Origin: Nitrospira sp.
GTDB lineage: Bacteria; Nitrospirota; Nitrospiria; Nitrospirales; Nitrospiraceae
Direction of reading: 5' to 3'
Assembly: GCA_009594865.1 (NCBI GenBank)
Contig: VOPT01000011.1
Coordinates: forward strand, 62,001-126,000
DNA: 64,000 bases
The position numbers and the translations under genes were made by a program. A model generated the notes under the pieces. It saw only the letters and a program-made list of their open reading frames with translations, searched no databases and had not been told where the DNA came from. Below, piece by piece: positions 27,841-36,450 of this stretch; within the stretch, counting starts at the first letter, position 1; each line of letters begins with the position of its first letter.

Positions 27841-28030
27841 AATCGCTTCATCATAGCATGCGCGCCAATCAAATCCTCCTCTCTTGAAAGCGGTGACGTT
27901 CGCCGGTTTTGAAGATGTGACCGCGCTAGACGAGGCGACGATCTTCCCAAACATGTCTCGAACGACATGCCACCTACCCAGAACGAAGCGCGCCGGCACC
28001 GCTTGAAGGAAGAGTCGAAGCAGACTTTGC

Positions 28031-28055
28031 CGCCGTGACGCTGACCGTCACGGCG
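28031..28055. terminator. Strong hairpin between the FKBP gene and uvrB
   Basis: CGCCGTGACG (28031-28040) and CGTCACGGCG (28046-28055) form a perfect 10-bp stem with a 5-base loop, about 70 bp downstream of the FKBP gene's stop. There is no T-tract, so it may be a factor-assisted terminator or an mRNA-stabilising structure. Confidence 0.4.
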
Positions 28056-28123
28056 ATTCGGAAAGTATCTTACGGGGAGAGAAACCAGACGGCCTGGGCT
28101 ACCACGAGGTGAGCAGCGATCAC

Positions 28124-28657
28124 TCAGGGATTTTTCTTGTCAGGAGCGTCGGCGGCATCGCCTTTTTCCACCTTGAGGATATTCACGTCGAACGTGAGCG
28201 TCTTTCCCGCCAGTGGATGATTGAGATCAATCAGGACTTTCTTCTCGTTCACTTCCAAGACTTTGACCAGCCGGTTGTCCGAGGCTTGCAAAATATCTCC
28301 GACCTTCACGTCTTTGGGAAGTTTATCCTTATCGATACTTTGCCGCAGTTTATTGTTATAGGGGCCGTAGGCATCTTGCGCCGACACATCGATGCGCCGC
28401 TTCTGTCCGGCCTTCATGCCGTCGAGGGCCTTTTCCAGGCCGGGAACGATTTCATGCGCTCCCTGCACAAAGGTAATCGGCTCCTGACCGACATTCGAAT
28501 CGGCCACGCTTTTGTCGGGAAGCGACAACGTATATTCCAACGACACCTTCAGGCCGTCGGCAATAACAAGATCGCCTTGCGCGAAGGCGCGCTCGCCGAC
28601 TCCCAGGCAACCGGCGGCGACCGTCAGGCTCAGCAATAGATTCCGTGCAGAATTCAT
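28124..28657 (-). CDS. Exported FKBP-type peptidyl-prolyl isomerase (SlyD-like)
   Basis: A 177-residue protein with a signal peptide (about 1-26, ending RAFA-Q), so the enzyme acts in the periplasm. The FKBP core has LEYTLSLPDKSVADSN, the PITFVQGAHEIVPGLEKALDGM pocket segment, an insert-in-flap domain (about 95-150) and NHPLAGKTLTFDV. The flap insertion marks it as the SlyD/FkpB-like subgroup of PPIases with chaperone activity. It lacks the histidine-rich metal tail of SlyD; instead it ends KGDAADAPDKKNP. It stands alone between uvrB and a helicase gene. Confidence 0.88.
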   Translation of the reverse strand: MNSARNLLLSLTVAAGCLGVGERAFAQGDLVIADGLKVSLEYTLSLPDKSVADSNVGQEPITFVQGAHEIVPGLEKALDGMKAGQKRRIDVSAQDAYGPYNNKLRQSIDKDKLPKDVKVGDILQASDNRLVKVLEVNEKKVLIDLNHPLAGKTLTFDVNILKVEKGDAADAPDKKNP

Positions 28658-28711
28658 CGCGGCATCCTCCTCAATCTGCCGGACAGCATGTCCATCCGGC
28701 CATGTACTGCA

Positions 28712-30061
28712 TCAACTATTGCCGCGGCGCGGAGCGGCAGGACGACCGGCACGCCAGCCACGACGTTCCTGTCCGCCCCTGGCGTCCTGGCTCATGGAGT
28801 TGGGGCGCTCTCCGGAACGACGCGGCCGGGCATCACGCCCGCGTCCATCATGCCGCGGATGGCCGGTCGATTCCGTCTCACGCGCAGGAGGCGGCAACGC
28901 TGCCAAAGTCGGCAGTGTCAGACGCTTGGTTTGGATTCGCAACCGTCGCACCATGGCTAAATATTCATGCTCCTCTTGCGGAGACAGAATCAAGAGCGTT
29001 GCGCCGGATCGTTCCGCTCGGCCCGTCCGACCGGTACGGTGAACGTACGAGGTCGGGTTACCGGGCAACTCATAATGAATGACCTGCGAGACAGTCGGCA
29101 CATCCAATCCACGCGCCGCGACATCGGTGGCCACCAGCGAGCGCAACCGACCCGAACGGAACGCCGTGAGCGTCCGCTCACGCTGAGCCTGCGAGTGGTT
29201 GCCGGTGATAGCTCCCACTGAGGCCGGTTCTCCGCCCAAGCGGGCAGCCAGGCGCTTCACTTTGTACTTCTGATCGCAAAACACCATCGATTGATCACCG
29301 GCTTCTGACGATTGCAGCAACGTATGAATCAGTTGCACCCGCGACGCTTCACTGGGCACCACGTAATAGGCATGCGTGATAGTGGTCGGCGTGTTGACGC
29401 CGGGATCCACTGCCGTACGAGCAGGATTTTTGAGCATCGATTCTGCCAGCGTGAGAATCTCCGGCGAGAACGTCGCCGAAAACAGCATGGTCTGCCGCTG
29501 AGAAGGAAGCAGCTGTAAGATACGCTGGATGTCGCGCAGGAAGCCGCGATCGAGCATTTGATCGGCCTCGTCCATCACGACATATTCAATGCCGCGCAAA
29601 TCCAAATGACGAGTGCCGGCCACGTCCAGCAGACGTCCCGGGGTCCCGATCACAATCATCGGTGGCTGGCGAAGGGCACGGTAATGCCGTTCGATAGGAA
29701 CACCGCCGTAGACAGCCAGCGACGTCACCGCCGGTGGCGCATACTTGCGCAGTTCCATTTCAATCTGGAGGGCCAACTCACGGGTCGGCGCCAACACCAG
29801 GGCACGCGGCGATCGGGACGGCCCGTTCTGCGCGGACGCATGGCCGGCGGGCTTCCACCCTTCCTTGACGGCCCGTTCAATCAACGGAATGAGAAACGCC
29901 AGCGTTTTCCCGCTCCCCGTTTTGGCCTGGGCCAACAAATCGCGCCCCTGCAGCGCCAACGGAATTGCCGCGCCCTGAATGGGAGTTGGCGCGGTAAACC
30001 CGGCCTGCTGTAAACGGTCAGCGAGAAACGATGTAAGAGACAATTCGGCAAACGACACCAT
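28712..30061 (-). CDS. DEAD-box ATP-dependent RNA helicase (RhlE-like)
   Basis: A 449-residue helicase. Motifs in order: Q motif and F at the N-terminus (FTAPTPIQGAAIPLAL), motif I AKTGSGKT, Ia PTRELALQ, II MDEADQMLD, III SATF, then the second RecA domain with ATDVAARGLDVP (V) and HRTGRTGRAERSG (VI). The C-terminus (about 385-449) is Arg/Gly/Pro-rich and probably disordered, aiding RNA binding. Such helicases work in ribosome assembly, RNA decay and cold adaptation. The neighbouring RRM protein gene upstream fits a cold or RNA-metabolism context. The exact subfamily (RhlE or CsdA-like) was not resolved. Confidence 0.9.
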   Translation of the reverse strand: MVSFAELSLTSFLADRLQQAGFTAPTPIQGAAIPLALQGRDLLAQAKTGSGKTLAFLIPLIERAVKEGWKPAGHASAQNGPSRSPRALVLAPTRELALQIEMELRKYAPPAVTSLAVYGGVPIERHYRALRQPPMIVIGTPGRLLDVAGTRHLDLRGIEYVVMDEADQMLDRGFLRDIQRILQLLPSQRQTMLFSATFSPEILTLAESMLKNPARTAVDPGVNTPTTITHAYYVVPSEASRVQLIHTLLQSSEAGDQSMVFCDQKYKVKRLAARLGGEPASVGAITGNHSQAQRERTLTAFRSGRLRSLVATDVAARGLDVPTVSQVIHYELPGNPTSYVHRTGRTGRAERSGATLLILSPQEEHEYLAMVRRLRIQTKRLTLPTLAALPPPARETESTGHPRHDGRGRDARPRRSGERPNSMSQDARGGQERRGWRAGRPAAPRRGNS

Positions 30062-30147
30062 GCAACGACACTCCTAAATCTCTATCTGGGGAAACAGGGG
30101 CAGGCAACCTGATGGCCCTGCAGACCAAAGAGAGGACAACACGGTAA

Positions 30148-30182
30148 GAAAAACGCAGGGGCTACCCTGTCGGCAGCCCCTG
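30148..30182 (-). terminator. Rho-independent terminator of the RRM-protein gene
   Basis: CAGGGGCT (30156-30163) and AGCCCCTG (30175-30182) form an 8-bp GC-rich stem with an 11-base loop. Read on the minus strand it is followed by a T-rich run (complement of 30148-30154), 27 bp after the stop of the RRM gene. Confidence 0.7.
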
Positions 30183-30208
30183 AATAGGTATATAGAAACG
30201 GGCGCGGC

Positions 30209-30505
30209 TTAGTGCCGGCCCCCGCCCATTCCACGTCCACCGCCACCGGAGCGGGGCTCCTGCGGGCGGGCTTCGTTGACCGTCAAGGTCCGGCCGCCGA
30301 ATTGTGTCCCGTTCAAGGCGTTGATTGCCGCCTGCGCCTCAGAATCTCCCGACATTTCCACAAAGCCAAAGCCCCGTGATTGGCCGGTAAACTTGTCCGT
30401 GATGATACGCGCAGACGTCACCGCGCCATGCACCGCGAACAGGTCACTCAGCTGTTGCTCGGTGGTTGAATACGGCAAGCCGCCAACGTAGATCTTCGAA
30501 CCCAT
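30209..30505 (-). CDS. RNA-recognition-motif (RRM) RNA-binding protein
   Basis: A 98-residue protein made of one RRM domain and a glycine-rich tail. RNP2 is KIYVGGLP and RNP1 is RGFGFVEM, both with the aromatic residues that stack on RNA bases. The tail (about 80-98) is Gly/Arg-rich. Similar short RRM proteins occur in cyanobacteria and many Gram-negatives and are often cold-induced. AGGAGG lies shortly before the start. A long 5' leader is possible: the 291 bp upstream (30506-30796) hold no other gene, but no defined element was recognised there. Confidence 0.92.
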   Translation of the reverse strand: MGSKIYVGGLPYSTTEQQLSDLFAVHGAVTSARIITDKFTGQSRGFGFVEMSGDSEAQAAINALNGTQFGGRTLTVNEARPQEPRSGGGGRGMGGGRH

Positions 30506-30796
30506 TGGGTTCCTCCTTTGAGAATAGAATGGTGTTGTCTGGGACTCGAGAAAGAAACGAGGAAGGAATGGGGCGAAGATGCAAACACAGCGGCAATCTT
30601 AGCTCTGGCTTCCGAAATTCCCGGGAAGAACCCAAAACAACATCGAATCGAGCCCTGTAATTCTTTTTCTACTTCATCGCCAAGGCTCTTCGCAATGAAG
30701 CACCTTCACTGTATCCTACCGAAATGGGAAAGGCAAGCGTGAAATCGTCTCGAGGGAAATATGTCGATCTCGTCTTTATTCTTCTTCCGAACGCGC

Positions 30797-31627
30797 CTAG
30801 TAGGCCGCCGGAGCGGACAACGGACGGCTGGAATATAAGGGCGCGGCGTTAAAATTATCGAAGCGCGCCGAGGCGTCTCCCCGCACCAACATCCCAACCT
30901 CCCCCACTCCAAGCGCCTGATCCTCCACAGATAAGGCGAGACTGCCGTCAAAAAATGTTTCGACGAAATCCTTGCTGATAATCGTGTTCCGCTGCACGCG
31001 AAGGGTGTGCCATTCAACCGGCTTGACCTTGATCGCCGCCCGGCCGAGAACCGACTCTTTCCCCTCGATGACACGTACAACCTGAATGATTTTCTGGGAG
31101 ACATCCACGACCGTCGCATAATAGTTCTGGGCATCTCTCATCCCGAACACCACACCAACCTGCCCACCTGGAGCGCCGGCTCCCTGCTGAACGCGAACGA
31201 CCAAGTCGGGGTACTCATACTGAAAGCCCTGCGCGATAAGAATTTCGTGACACCCTGCGCAACCGGAAGTTCCCAGCAAGACGTTGGGAGCGGAAGGCAC
31301 GGCGGCTTGCGCCTCCACCTTCCATGAACCGGCCTGTTGATCTCCGGATGCGACGGCAACGAACCCCTTTGGAATCGCCCCCACTTCATCCTTGTCAAAC
31401 GTCCAATCGTTGAAGAGCTGAGGATTGGCCTGTTGCCGCAAATGCTCGGCCTTCTCTTTGGATGTTTCCTTCGGCACGGCCCATGCCGCCTCTATCCCGC
31501 CTGCCAGCACACCCGCAGCGGCGACGATGCCGACACACCGCAGGGCCCGGACAAACAATGTCACAACACTCCACTGACCTTCGCGATCCATCTGTATCTG
31601 CCTGACGCGCTCATCTCCATAGTGCAC
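30797..31627 (-). CDS. Exported LamG/DUF1080-like protein with a single CXXCH heme-binding motif
   Basis: A 276-residue protein of unknown function. An N-terminal hydrophobic segment (about 24-50, ending AAWA) is a signal peptide or anchor. The mature part looks like a concanavalin-type beta sandwich as in DUF1080/LamG proteins (WTFDKDEVGAIPKGF, then strands ending VEWHTLRVQRN and EVGMLVRGDASARFDNF). Within it lies GTSGCAGCHEIL (Cys at about 123 and 126, His 127), a class c heme attachment motif. GTG 31627 is chosen because GAGGAGGAG lies 7 bases upstream; it is 25 bp after the preceding small gene. Whether heme is attached is an inference. Confidence 0.55.
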   Translation of the reverse strand: MHYGDERVRQIQMDREGQWSVVTLFVRALRCVGIVAAAGVLAGGIEAAWAVPKETSKEKAEHLRQQANPQLFNDWTFDKDEVGAIPKGFVAVASGDQQAGSWKVEAQAAVPSAPNVLLGTSGCAGCHEILIAQGFQYEYPDLVVRVQQGAGAPGGQVGVVFGMRDAQNYYATVVDVSQKIIQVVRVIEGKESVLGRAAIKVKPVEWHTLRVQRNTIISKDFVETFFDGSLALSVEDQALGVGEVGMLVRGDASARFDNFNAAPLYSSRPLSAPAAY

Positions 31628-31652
31628 GGACGTACTCCTCCTCGAGCGGACC

Positions 31653-31898
31653 TCACGATTTCGGATGCGCTGCTTTGATCTGGATGATGTCCTGCTGATA
31701 CCGATCACGTTCAGCCAGGATCTTCTTCCGTCTCCATCCGCGTAACGTCCACCATTTTATTTTATCCATGAACGTAACCACGGGCGGAGGCACACTGCCT
31801 GCCGGCCCATGCTGAAATTCATAGCCCTGATGCGTCCCCTGATTGTCCCGAAACCGTGCGTACTGATAGTCGTAGAGACCTTTGCCCTGCTCTGCCAT
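31653..31898 (-). CDS. Small conserved-looking protein of unknown function
   Basis: An 81-residue hydrophilic protein that was not recognised. It begins MAEQGKGLYDYQYARFRD and has a basic, tryptophan-containing centre (DKIKWWTLRGWRRKK) followed by a helix. The ATG at 31898 is chosen because AAAGGAA lies 8 bases upstream; the longer open frame upstream has no coding character. It lies 25 bp upstream of the CXXCH protein gene on the same strand, so the two are probably cotranscribed. Confidence 0.55.
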   Translation of the reverse strand: MAEQGKGLYDYQYARFRDNQGTHQGYEFQHGPAGSVPPPVVTFMDKIKWWTLRGWRRKKILAERDRYQQDIIQIKAAHPKS

Positions 31899-32093
31899 AG
31901 CTGATTCCTTTTGCGTTGTCGGTCGAGCTGTTCTCGCGGTCCGGGACCGCCCCATCCACAGGAAGGCTGGTCCCGAGCGGGCCCGGGAACCGATAGTACC
32001 TTGAGCCCTTCGCTCTCTGCAACGGGGCTCTTTCCTTGTGCTATAGTGCCTCATCCCGAAGCCTGCGTTGTCGCGCCGAATCACGGATACAGT

Positions 32094-32531
32094 ATGGACC
32101 TTCGAGAGCATCCACCCCGGCGATGGAGCGATACCACGGCCGGCTTGATCTGGCTGCCACGCCTGATCGATAAGGTGCGGGCGTTTCAGGCCGGGACACT
32201 CGGGGCCTATGCCTATCCTTCTGCGTTGGACCAATCCTTCATGCGGCATCTCCGGATTACGCCGGCCCAGATTGAGCCGCTAGTTCGTGAGATGACCTCC
32301 GACGAGGCGATCGGCGCGGCCCTCCGGCAACACATTCCTCTCACCACCGAAGAAATCCAGGTGCGGTGCGCAGCCTTTCAGGCCAAGTATCAGTGGGCGT
32401 TCGCCGTGCTCGATCGGGACGACGGGTATACTCGCGGCGTCGGGTATCCGCTTCCACAATGTCTGCAACGACCGCTCTGGCGCTGGTATCAACGTTGGTC
32501 GGCCCAGAAGGCGAACGCCACCTCGATCTGA
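32094..32531 (+). CDS. DUF5069-family protein
   Basis: A 145-residue protein matching the DUF5069 pattern: an N-terminal MDLREHPPRRW followed by AGLIWLPRLIDKVRA and AGTLGAYAYPSALDQSFM, then a helical second half. The function of the family is unknown. ATG 32094 is where the family match starts, although the frame is open further upstream. Its stop overlaps the start of the M28 peptidase gene by one base (TGATG), so the two are coupled. Confidence 0.75.
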   Translation: MDLREHPPRRWSDTTAGLIWLPRLIDKVRAFQAGTLGAYAYPSALDQSFMRHLRITPAQIEPLVREMTSDEAIGAALRQHIPLTTEEIQVRCAAFQAKYQWAFAVLDRDDGYTRGVGYPLPQCLQRPLWRWYQRWSAQKANATSI

Positions 32532-34114
32532 TGCTATTCAAAGCCGCCACGCATCGCAGGAGTCATACTTCCTGCTTCAGCCATCTCCTCCGCCACCATG
32601 CAGCCCGCCCACTGATCATCAGTCTTTGGCTTGCGCTGACGCCGTTCACGGTCCTGGCCGAATACCAACAGGAACTCCCTCAGCCGCTCAAACACTCATT
32701 GGACCTCGTATCCGGTCAACGCATGCTGGAGGATGTCCGCATCCTGAGTGGCCCAGCGTTCAATGGCCGTCAGACCGGCACCCCCGACGACCTTGCCTCA
32801 GCCGAATTCGTACGGCAACGGTTCGTGGAATCGAACAGGTCACAACCAGCCTGGCCTGAACCACCTACCGAACCGGCTCGCGCCCATGAATCAATTCACA
32901 TACAGTCCACCCCCCACCGGCCAACGATGATCGGCGAACATTCGATCCTGCAACTCGCGTCCACCCCCGACTCGCCTCCGGATCAGATCGGGTCTGATTA
33001 CCTTCCCGTCCTCGACTCCCCTTCGGCCAACGTGCATGCGCCAGTGGTGTTCGTCGGATACGGCATCTCCGATCAGGGAGGTGGATTCGACGAATATGCA
33101 GGCATTGATGTTCGCGACAAGGTGGTGCTGTTTCTCCGCGGCAAACCGGATCGGTATTCCAAGCAGGTCTCCCATGCGGAGAAAGTCCATGCCGCCCACG
33201 CCCATGGCGCACTCGCATATCTCACGGCAACCGGGCCAATCCTCAATGCCTATGAAACTCGTCGCGGAGTCACGGGCCAACCGAGCGCCTTTTACGCCGT
33301 AACGGAGCCGGGTCGTACGATTCCCGGTGCCTGGATCAGCACCGCCCGTGCGATGGCTATACTCGACGCCGGCCGAGCGGCGAACGACGATCGGCTGCGG
33401 ACGTTGCAACAGAACCTCAATGAGGGGCGTCTTCCGCAATCAACGGCGACGGATACGGTCGTCACCATGCGCTGGCATAGCGCCGAGCAGGACGGCACGC
33501 TTCACAACGTGGTCTTTATCGTGCCGGGAACCGACCAGGCAAAGGCAGAAGGAGCGATCGTCGTTGGTGCGCATCGCGATCATTTCGGGAAGCAAGGCGG
33601 CTTGCTGTTCGCCGGAGCCGACGATAACGCCTCAGGAACAGCGGTATTGCTGGAAGTGGCTCGCGTGCTGCAATCACTACCAGTCAAGCCGAAACGGTCG
33701 ATCGTTCTGATCTCGTTCAGCGGAGAAGAGCAGGGATTGTTAGGATCGAAGTTCTATATTGGCCAACCGGTCGTGCCCTTACGCTCGACCCTGGCGATGC
33801 TCAACGTCGACCACGCAGCGGTTGGAAATGGACGCCTGACCATCGGCGTCACCGGCACGGAAAAAGCGGCCGCACAGCAGGCCGGACAGGCGGCGGGATT
33901 GGCTGATCGCCTCGATGTCTTCGGCTTTTTCCCCGGCGGGGATCATGTGCCGTTCAAGGAGGCGGGGATTCCCACGGTCACGGTCGTGAGCGGCGGCGTT
34001 CATCCTCATTTTCACCAACCGACGGACACCGCCGAGACGGTCAATCCGGACATTCTTGTAGCGGCCGCCCGCTATGTCCTCGCGATGCTCTGGCAGCTGG
34101 CTGACGCGCCATAA
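32531..34114 (+). CDS. Secreted M28-family zinc aminopeptidase with PA domain
   Basis: A 527-residue exported peptidase. A signal peptide (about 1-42, ending TVLA) is followed by an N-terminal region interrupted by a PA-type insert (about 140-260, with VVFVGYGISDQGGG and DVRDKVVLFLRG). The C-terminal M28 domain has the full set of two-zinc ligands: HRDH, ADDNASGTA, SGEEQGLLGS (catalytic Glu-Glu), LNVDH and HQPTDT. Such enzymes remove N-terminal amino acids from peptides outside the cytoplasm. ATG 32531 is set by the one-base overlap with the preceding gene and by the signal peptide. Confidence 0.87.
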   Translation: MLFKAATHRRSHTSCFSHLLRHHAARPLIISLWLALTPFTVLAEYQQELPQPLKHSLDLVSGQRMLEDVRILSGPAFNGRQTGTPDDLASAEFVRQRFVESNRSQPAWPEPPTEPARAHESIHIQSTPHRPTMIGEHSILQLASTPDSPPDQIGSDYLPVLDSPSANVHAPVVFVGYGISDQGGGFDEYAGIDVRDKVVLFLRGKPDRYSKQVSHAEKVHAAHAHGALAYLTATGPILNAYETRRGVTGQPSAFYAVTEPGRTIPGAWISTARAMAILDAGRAANDDRLRTLQQNLNEGRLPQSTATDTVVTMRWHSAEQDGTLHNVVFIVPGTDQAKAEGAIVVGAHRDHFGKQGGLLFAGADDNASGTAVLLEVARVLQSLPVKPKRSIVLISFSGEEQGLLGSKFYIGQPVVPLRSTLAMLNVDHAAVGNGRLTIGVTGTEKAAAQQAGQAAGLADRLDVFGFFPGGDHVPFKEAGIPTVTVVSGGVHPHFHQPTDTAETVNPDILVAAARYVLAMLWQLADAP

Positions 34115-34143
34115 CTCGGCCGAGCGGCCCGCGCATTCCTGCG

Positions 34144-36309
34144 CTATTTGACTGAGACCACCTCGACTTTCCCGACGCGCCGGATGACCGTGATGCCGAC
34201 ATCCAGGTCATGCCGCCGGAGCAACAGGTCGACCGACGCAGTGCCGACCGTCAGGTTTTTGATCTGCATCTTGTCGATAAAATCTGGCAGGATGGGATGA
34301 TTGAAGATCACCTTCTGTTCCGACGCGACAATCGACAAGCCAAGGCACGCCTGCAACACCATGAACGCCGATCCGGCCGCCCAGGCCTGCGGATTACACG
34401 CAACCGGGTAGCGTGTGAGGCCCTGGCCGGGTCGGCGGACAAACCCGCAAAACAACTCCGGCAAGCGGTGAAAATCGAGGACCAGACTCACCTCGAACAT
34501 CCCGGTCATGATTTTTTCCACGCCGGACTTGAGGCCGTACCGCGCAAGACCGACGGCGATCATCGCATTGTCATGCGGCCAGATCGAGCCGTTATGATAC
34601 GACATCGGGTTATACCGACGTTCGGAATCGGCCAGGGTGCGCACGCCCCACCCGCTGAATAACTCGTCGGACATCAGCGTCTCCGCGACGCGCCGGGCAT
34701 GCTCATCGCTGGCAATGCCCGTATAGAGACAGTGACCGGCATTCGATGTCTTCACCTCACAGGGTCGCTTATGCCCATCCAAGGCGAGAGCATAGGTCGA
34801 CGAGGCTTCGCACCAGAAGGCCTGCTCGAACCGCTCCTTGAGTGACCGGGCCTGCCGTCGAAGCTGACTGGCGCGGTCGACGTACCCCAGCGCTTCCGCA
34901 AGTTTCGACGCTTGCACTTTGGCGTCATACACATAGCCTTGCACTTCGCACAGTGCGATCGGCCCCTCGGCCAGCGAGCCGTCCGCATGCGAGATGGAAT
35001 CATGGGAATCTTTCCACCCTTGATTATCCAAGCCCGTGGGCGATTTTCGCACATACTCGACAAATCCGTCCCGATCGATATCGCCGTACGTATCCATCCA
35101 GGTCAATGCCGCTTCGAGATTGGACCAGATCGATTGAATGAACGCCAGGTCTGCCGTGCGCTCGTAATAGGCCCCCGCCAGCATGACGAACAACGGGGTG
35201 GAATCGACGCTGCCGTAATACAGTCCGAAGGGAATTTCGTGCAGCGCCGCCATTTCCCCTTTGCGGGTCTCGTGCAGGATCTTTCCCGGCTCCGCATCCT
35301 GCGCGGGATTGACCTCCTTGGCCTGGGTTGAAGCCAGGTAGGCCAACACCCCACGTGCCAATTCCGGCTTGATCCACAAACACTCCAGCGCCGTAATCAC
35401 CCCATCCCGCCCGAAGGGCGTGCTGAACCAGGGCACGCCGGCATAGGGATACGGCCCTTCGCTCGTATCGGTCACCATCATGCGGACATCCAACACGGAA
35501 CGATTCCACCACTCATTGAACTGGGCGTTGGAGGTCTGAATGGTACAGTCTTCCGTCGGCTCAGCGCCGAATGCCAGACCGGCTTCCGCCATCGCTGCGT
35601 CGTAGGACAAGAGCGTCCTGTGACTGTCGGCCTCATCGCAGGCCACCATCACCGCGACGGCAATTTCCCCTTTCGGCTCCAACTCGATGCCGAAGGTCGC
35701 CTGTGAGGCGGTAATTTCCAGCGGCTCCGGCGAAAACTGAATCCGCGCCTCCCGCGTCACTTCGTCCAGACCTTCGTACCGCAGCACCAGGAGATCTTTC
35801 CGTAACACGTTCGGCAACATGCGGCCTTTGCGCTCGCGCTTTTTTCCGCGCACCTCGAAGATGTCGGCGAAGTCGGCCTCGAACCGGATCGAAAGGGTCA
35901 TCTTCACGGAGGCCAGGCTGTAGTTCGACAGACGAAACCGCTCATAACTCACGCCGTTCCAGAGAAAACGCGAGCGAAACACATGCACGCTTCCGCGCGG
36001 GATCGCGATGCGTCCGTCCCGATACAGGTCCGGATTCGTCAGGTCTACGGCGAGCAAGGCATTATCTTCCTTCACCGTCGAGCTCAACAGCATCGGCCGA
36101 TCATTATTCAGAAAGATTTCCTGCCGCGAGAGAAACCGGGTTCCTTGATGGAACACGCCTTGCGTCCCCCGGCCCACCGGCTGAATGTCGCCATACCGGT
36201 CGAACACGCCGAACGTTTCTCCATGCTTGAGCACACGCGTCCGGTCATCCGCCATCGATGAACTGGCCAGGATATAAAATTGATCATTCACGCTAATGAT
36301 TTCTTCCAC
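34144..36309 (-). CDS. Amylo-alpha-1,6-glucosidase / glycogen-debranching-type enzyme
   Basis: A 721-residue cytoplasmic protein. The N-terminal domain (about 1-230) is the beta-sandwich of the 'GDE N-terminal, bacterial type' family (GETFGVFDRYGDI, GTRFLSRQEIFLN). The C-terminal (alpha/alpha)6 barrel (about 270-680) has PWFSTPFGRDGVIT, GLDNQGWKDS and YHNGSIWPHDNAMIA, which carry the acidic residues expected in this glucosidase-like fold. The family removes alpha-1,6 branches from glycogen or acts on related glucans. The neighbours are transporters and a glycosyltransferase rather than glycogen genes, so the true substrate is open. Confidence 0.85.
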   Translation of the reverse strand: MEEIISVNDQFYILASSSMADDRTRVLKHGETFGVFDRYGDIQPVGRGTQGVFHQGTRFLSRQEIFLNNDRPMLLSSTVKEDNALLAVDLTNPDLYRDGRIAIPRGSVHVFRSRFLWNGVSYERFRLSNYSLASVKMTLSIRFEADFADIFEVRGKKRERKGRMLPNVLRKDLLVLRYEGLDEVTREARIQFSPEPLEITASQATFGIELEPKGEIAVAVMVACDEADSHRTLLSYDAAMAEAGLAFGAEPTEDCTIQTSNAQFNEWWNRSVLDVRMMVTDTSEGPYPYAGVPWFSTPFGRDGVITALECLWIKPELARGVLAYLASTQAKEVNPAQDAEPGKILHETRKGEMAALHEIPFGLYYGSVDSTPLFVMLAGAYYERTADLAFIQSIWSNLEAALTWMDTYGDIDRDGFVEYVRKSPTGLDNQGWKDSHDSISHADGSLAEGPIALCEVQGYVYDAKVQASKLAEALGYVDRASQLRRQARSLKERFEQAFWCEASSTYALALDGHKRPCEVKTSNAGHCLYTGIASDEHARRVAETLMSDELFSGWGVRTLADSERRYNPMSYHNGSIWPHDNAMIAVGLARYGLKSGVEKIMTGMFEVSLVLDFHRLPELFCGFVRRPGQGLTRYPVACNPQAWAAGSAFMVLQACLGLSIVASEQKVIFNHPILPDFIDKMQIKNLTVGTASVDLLLRRHDLDVGITVIRRVGKVEVVSVK

Positions 36310-36450
36310 GTTTTCCTCCCGTCATCCCTGATCGATCGATGCGATGCGCGCGGCCTTCGCCACCACACCCCACCAGTCCTGCATTCTGCTCGCTTCGTTT
36401 CTGTGAGACCGTCTCCGGGCCTCCACGAGGAACCGGATCCGGATAGGGAC

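Noticed and set aside
31653..32249. Open frame of 198 codons as one gene
   Set aside because: Only the last 81 codons have coding character and a Shine-Dalgarno sequence; the first part runs across the divergent DUF5069 start and is rich in Arg/Pro as chance frames in GC-rich DNA are.
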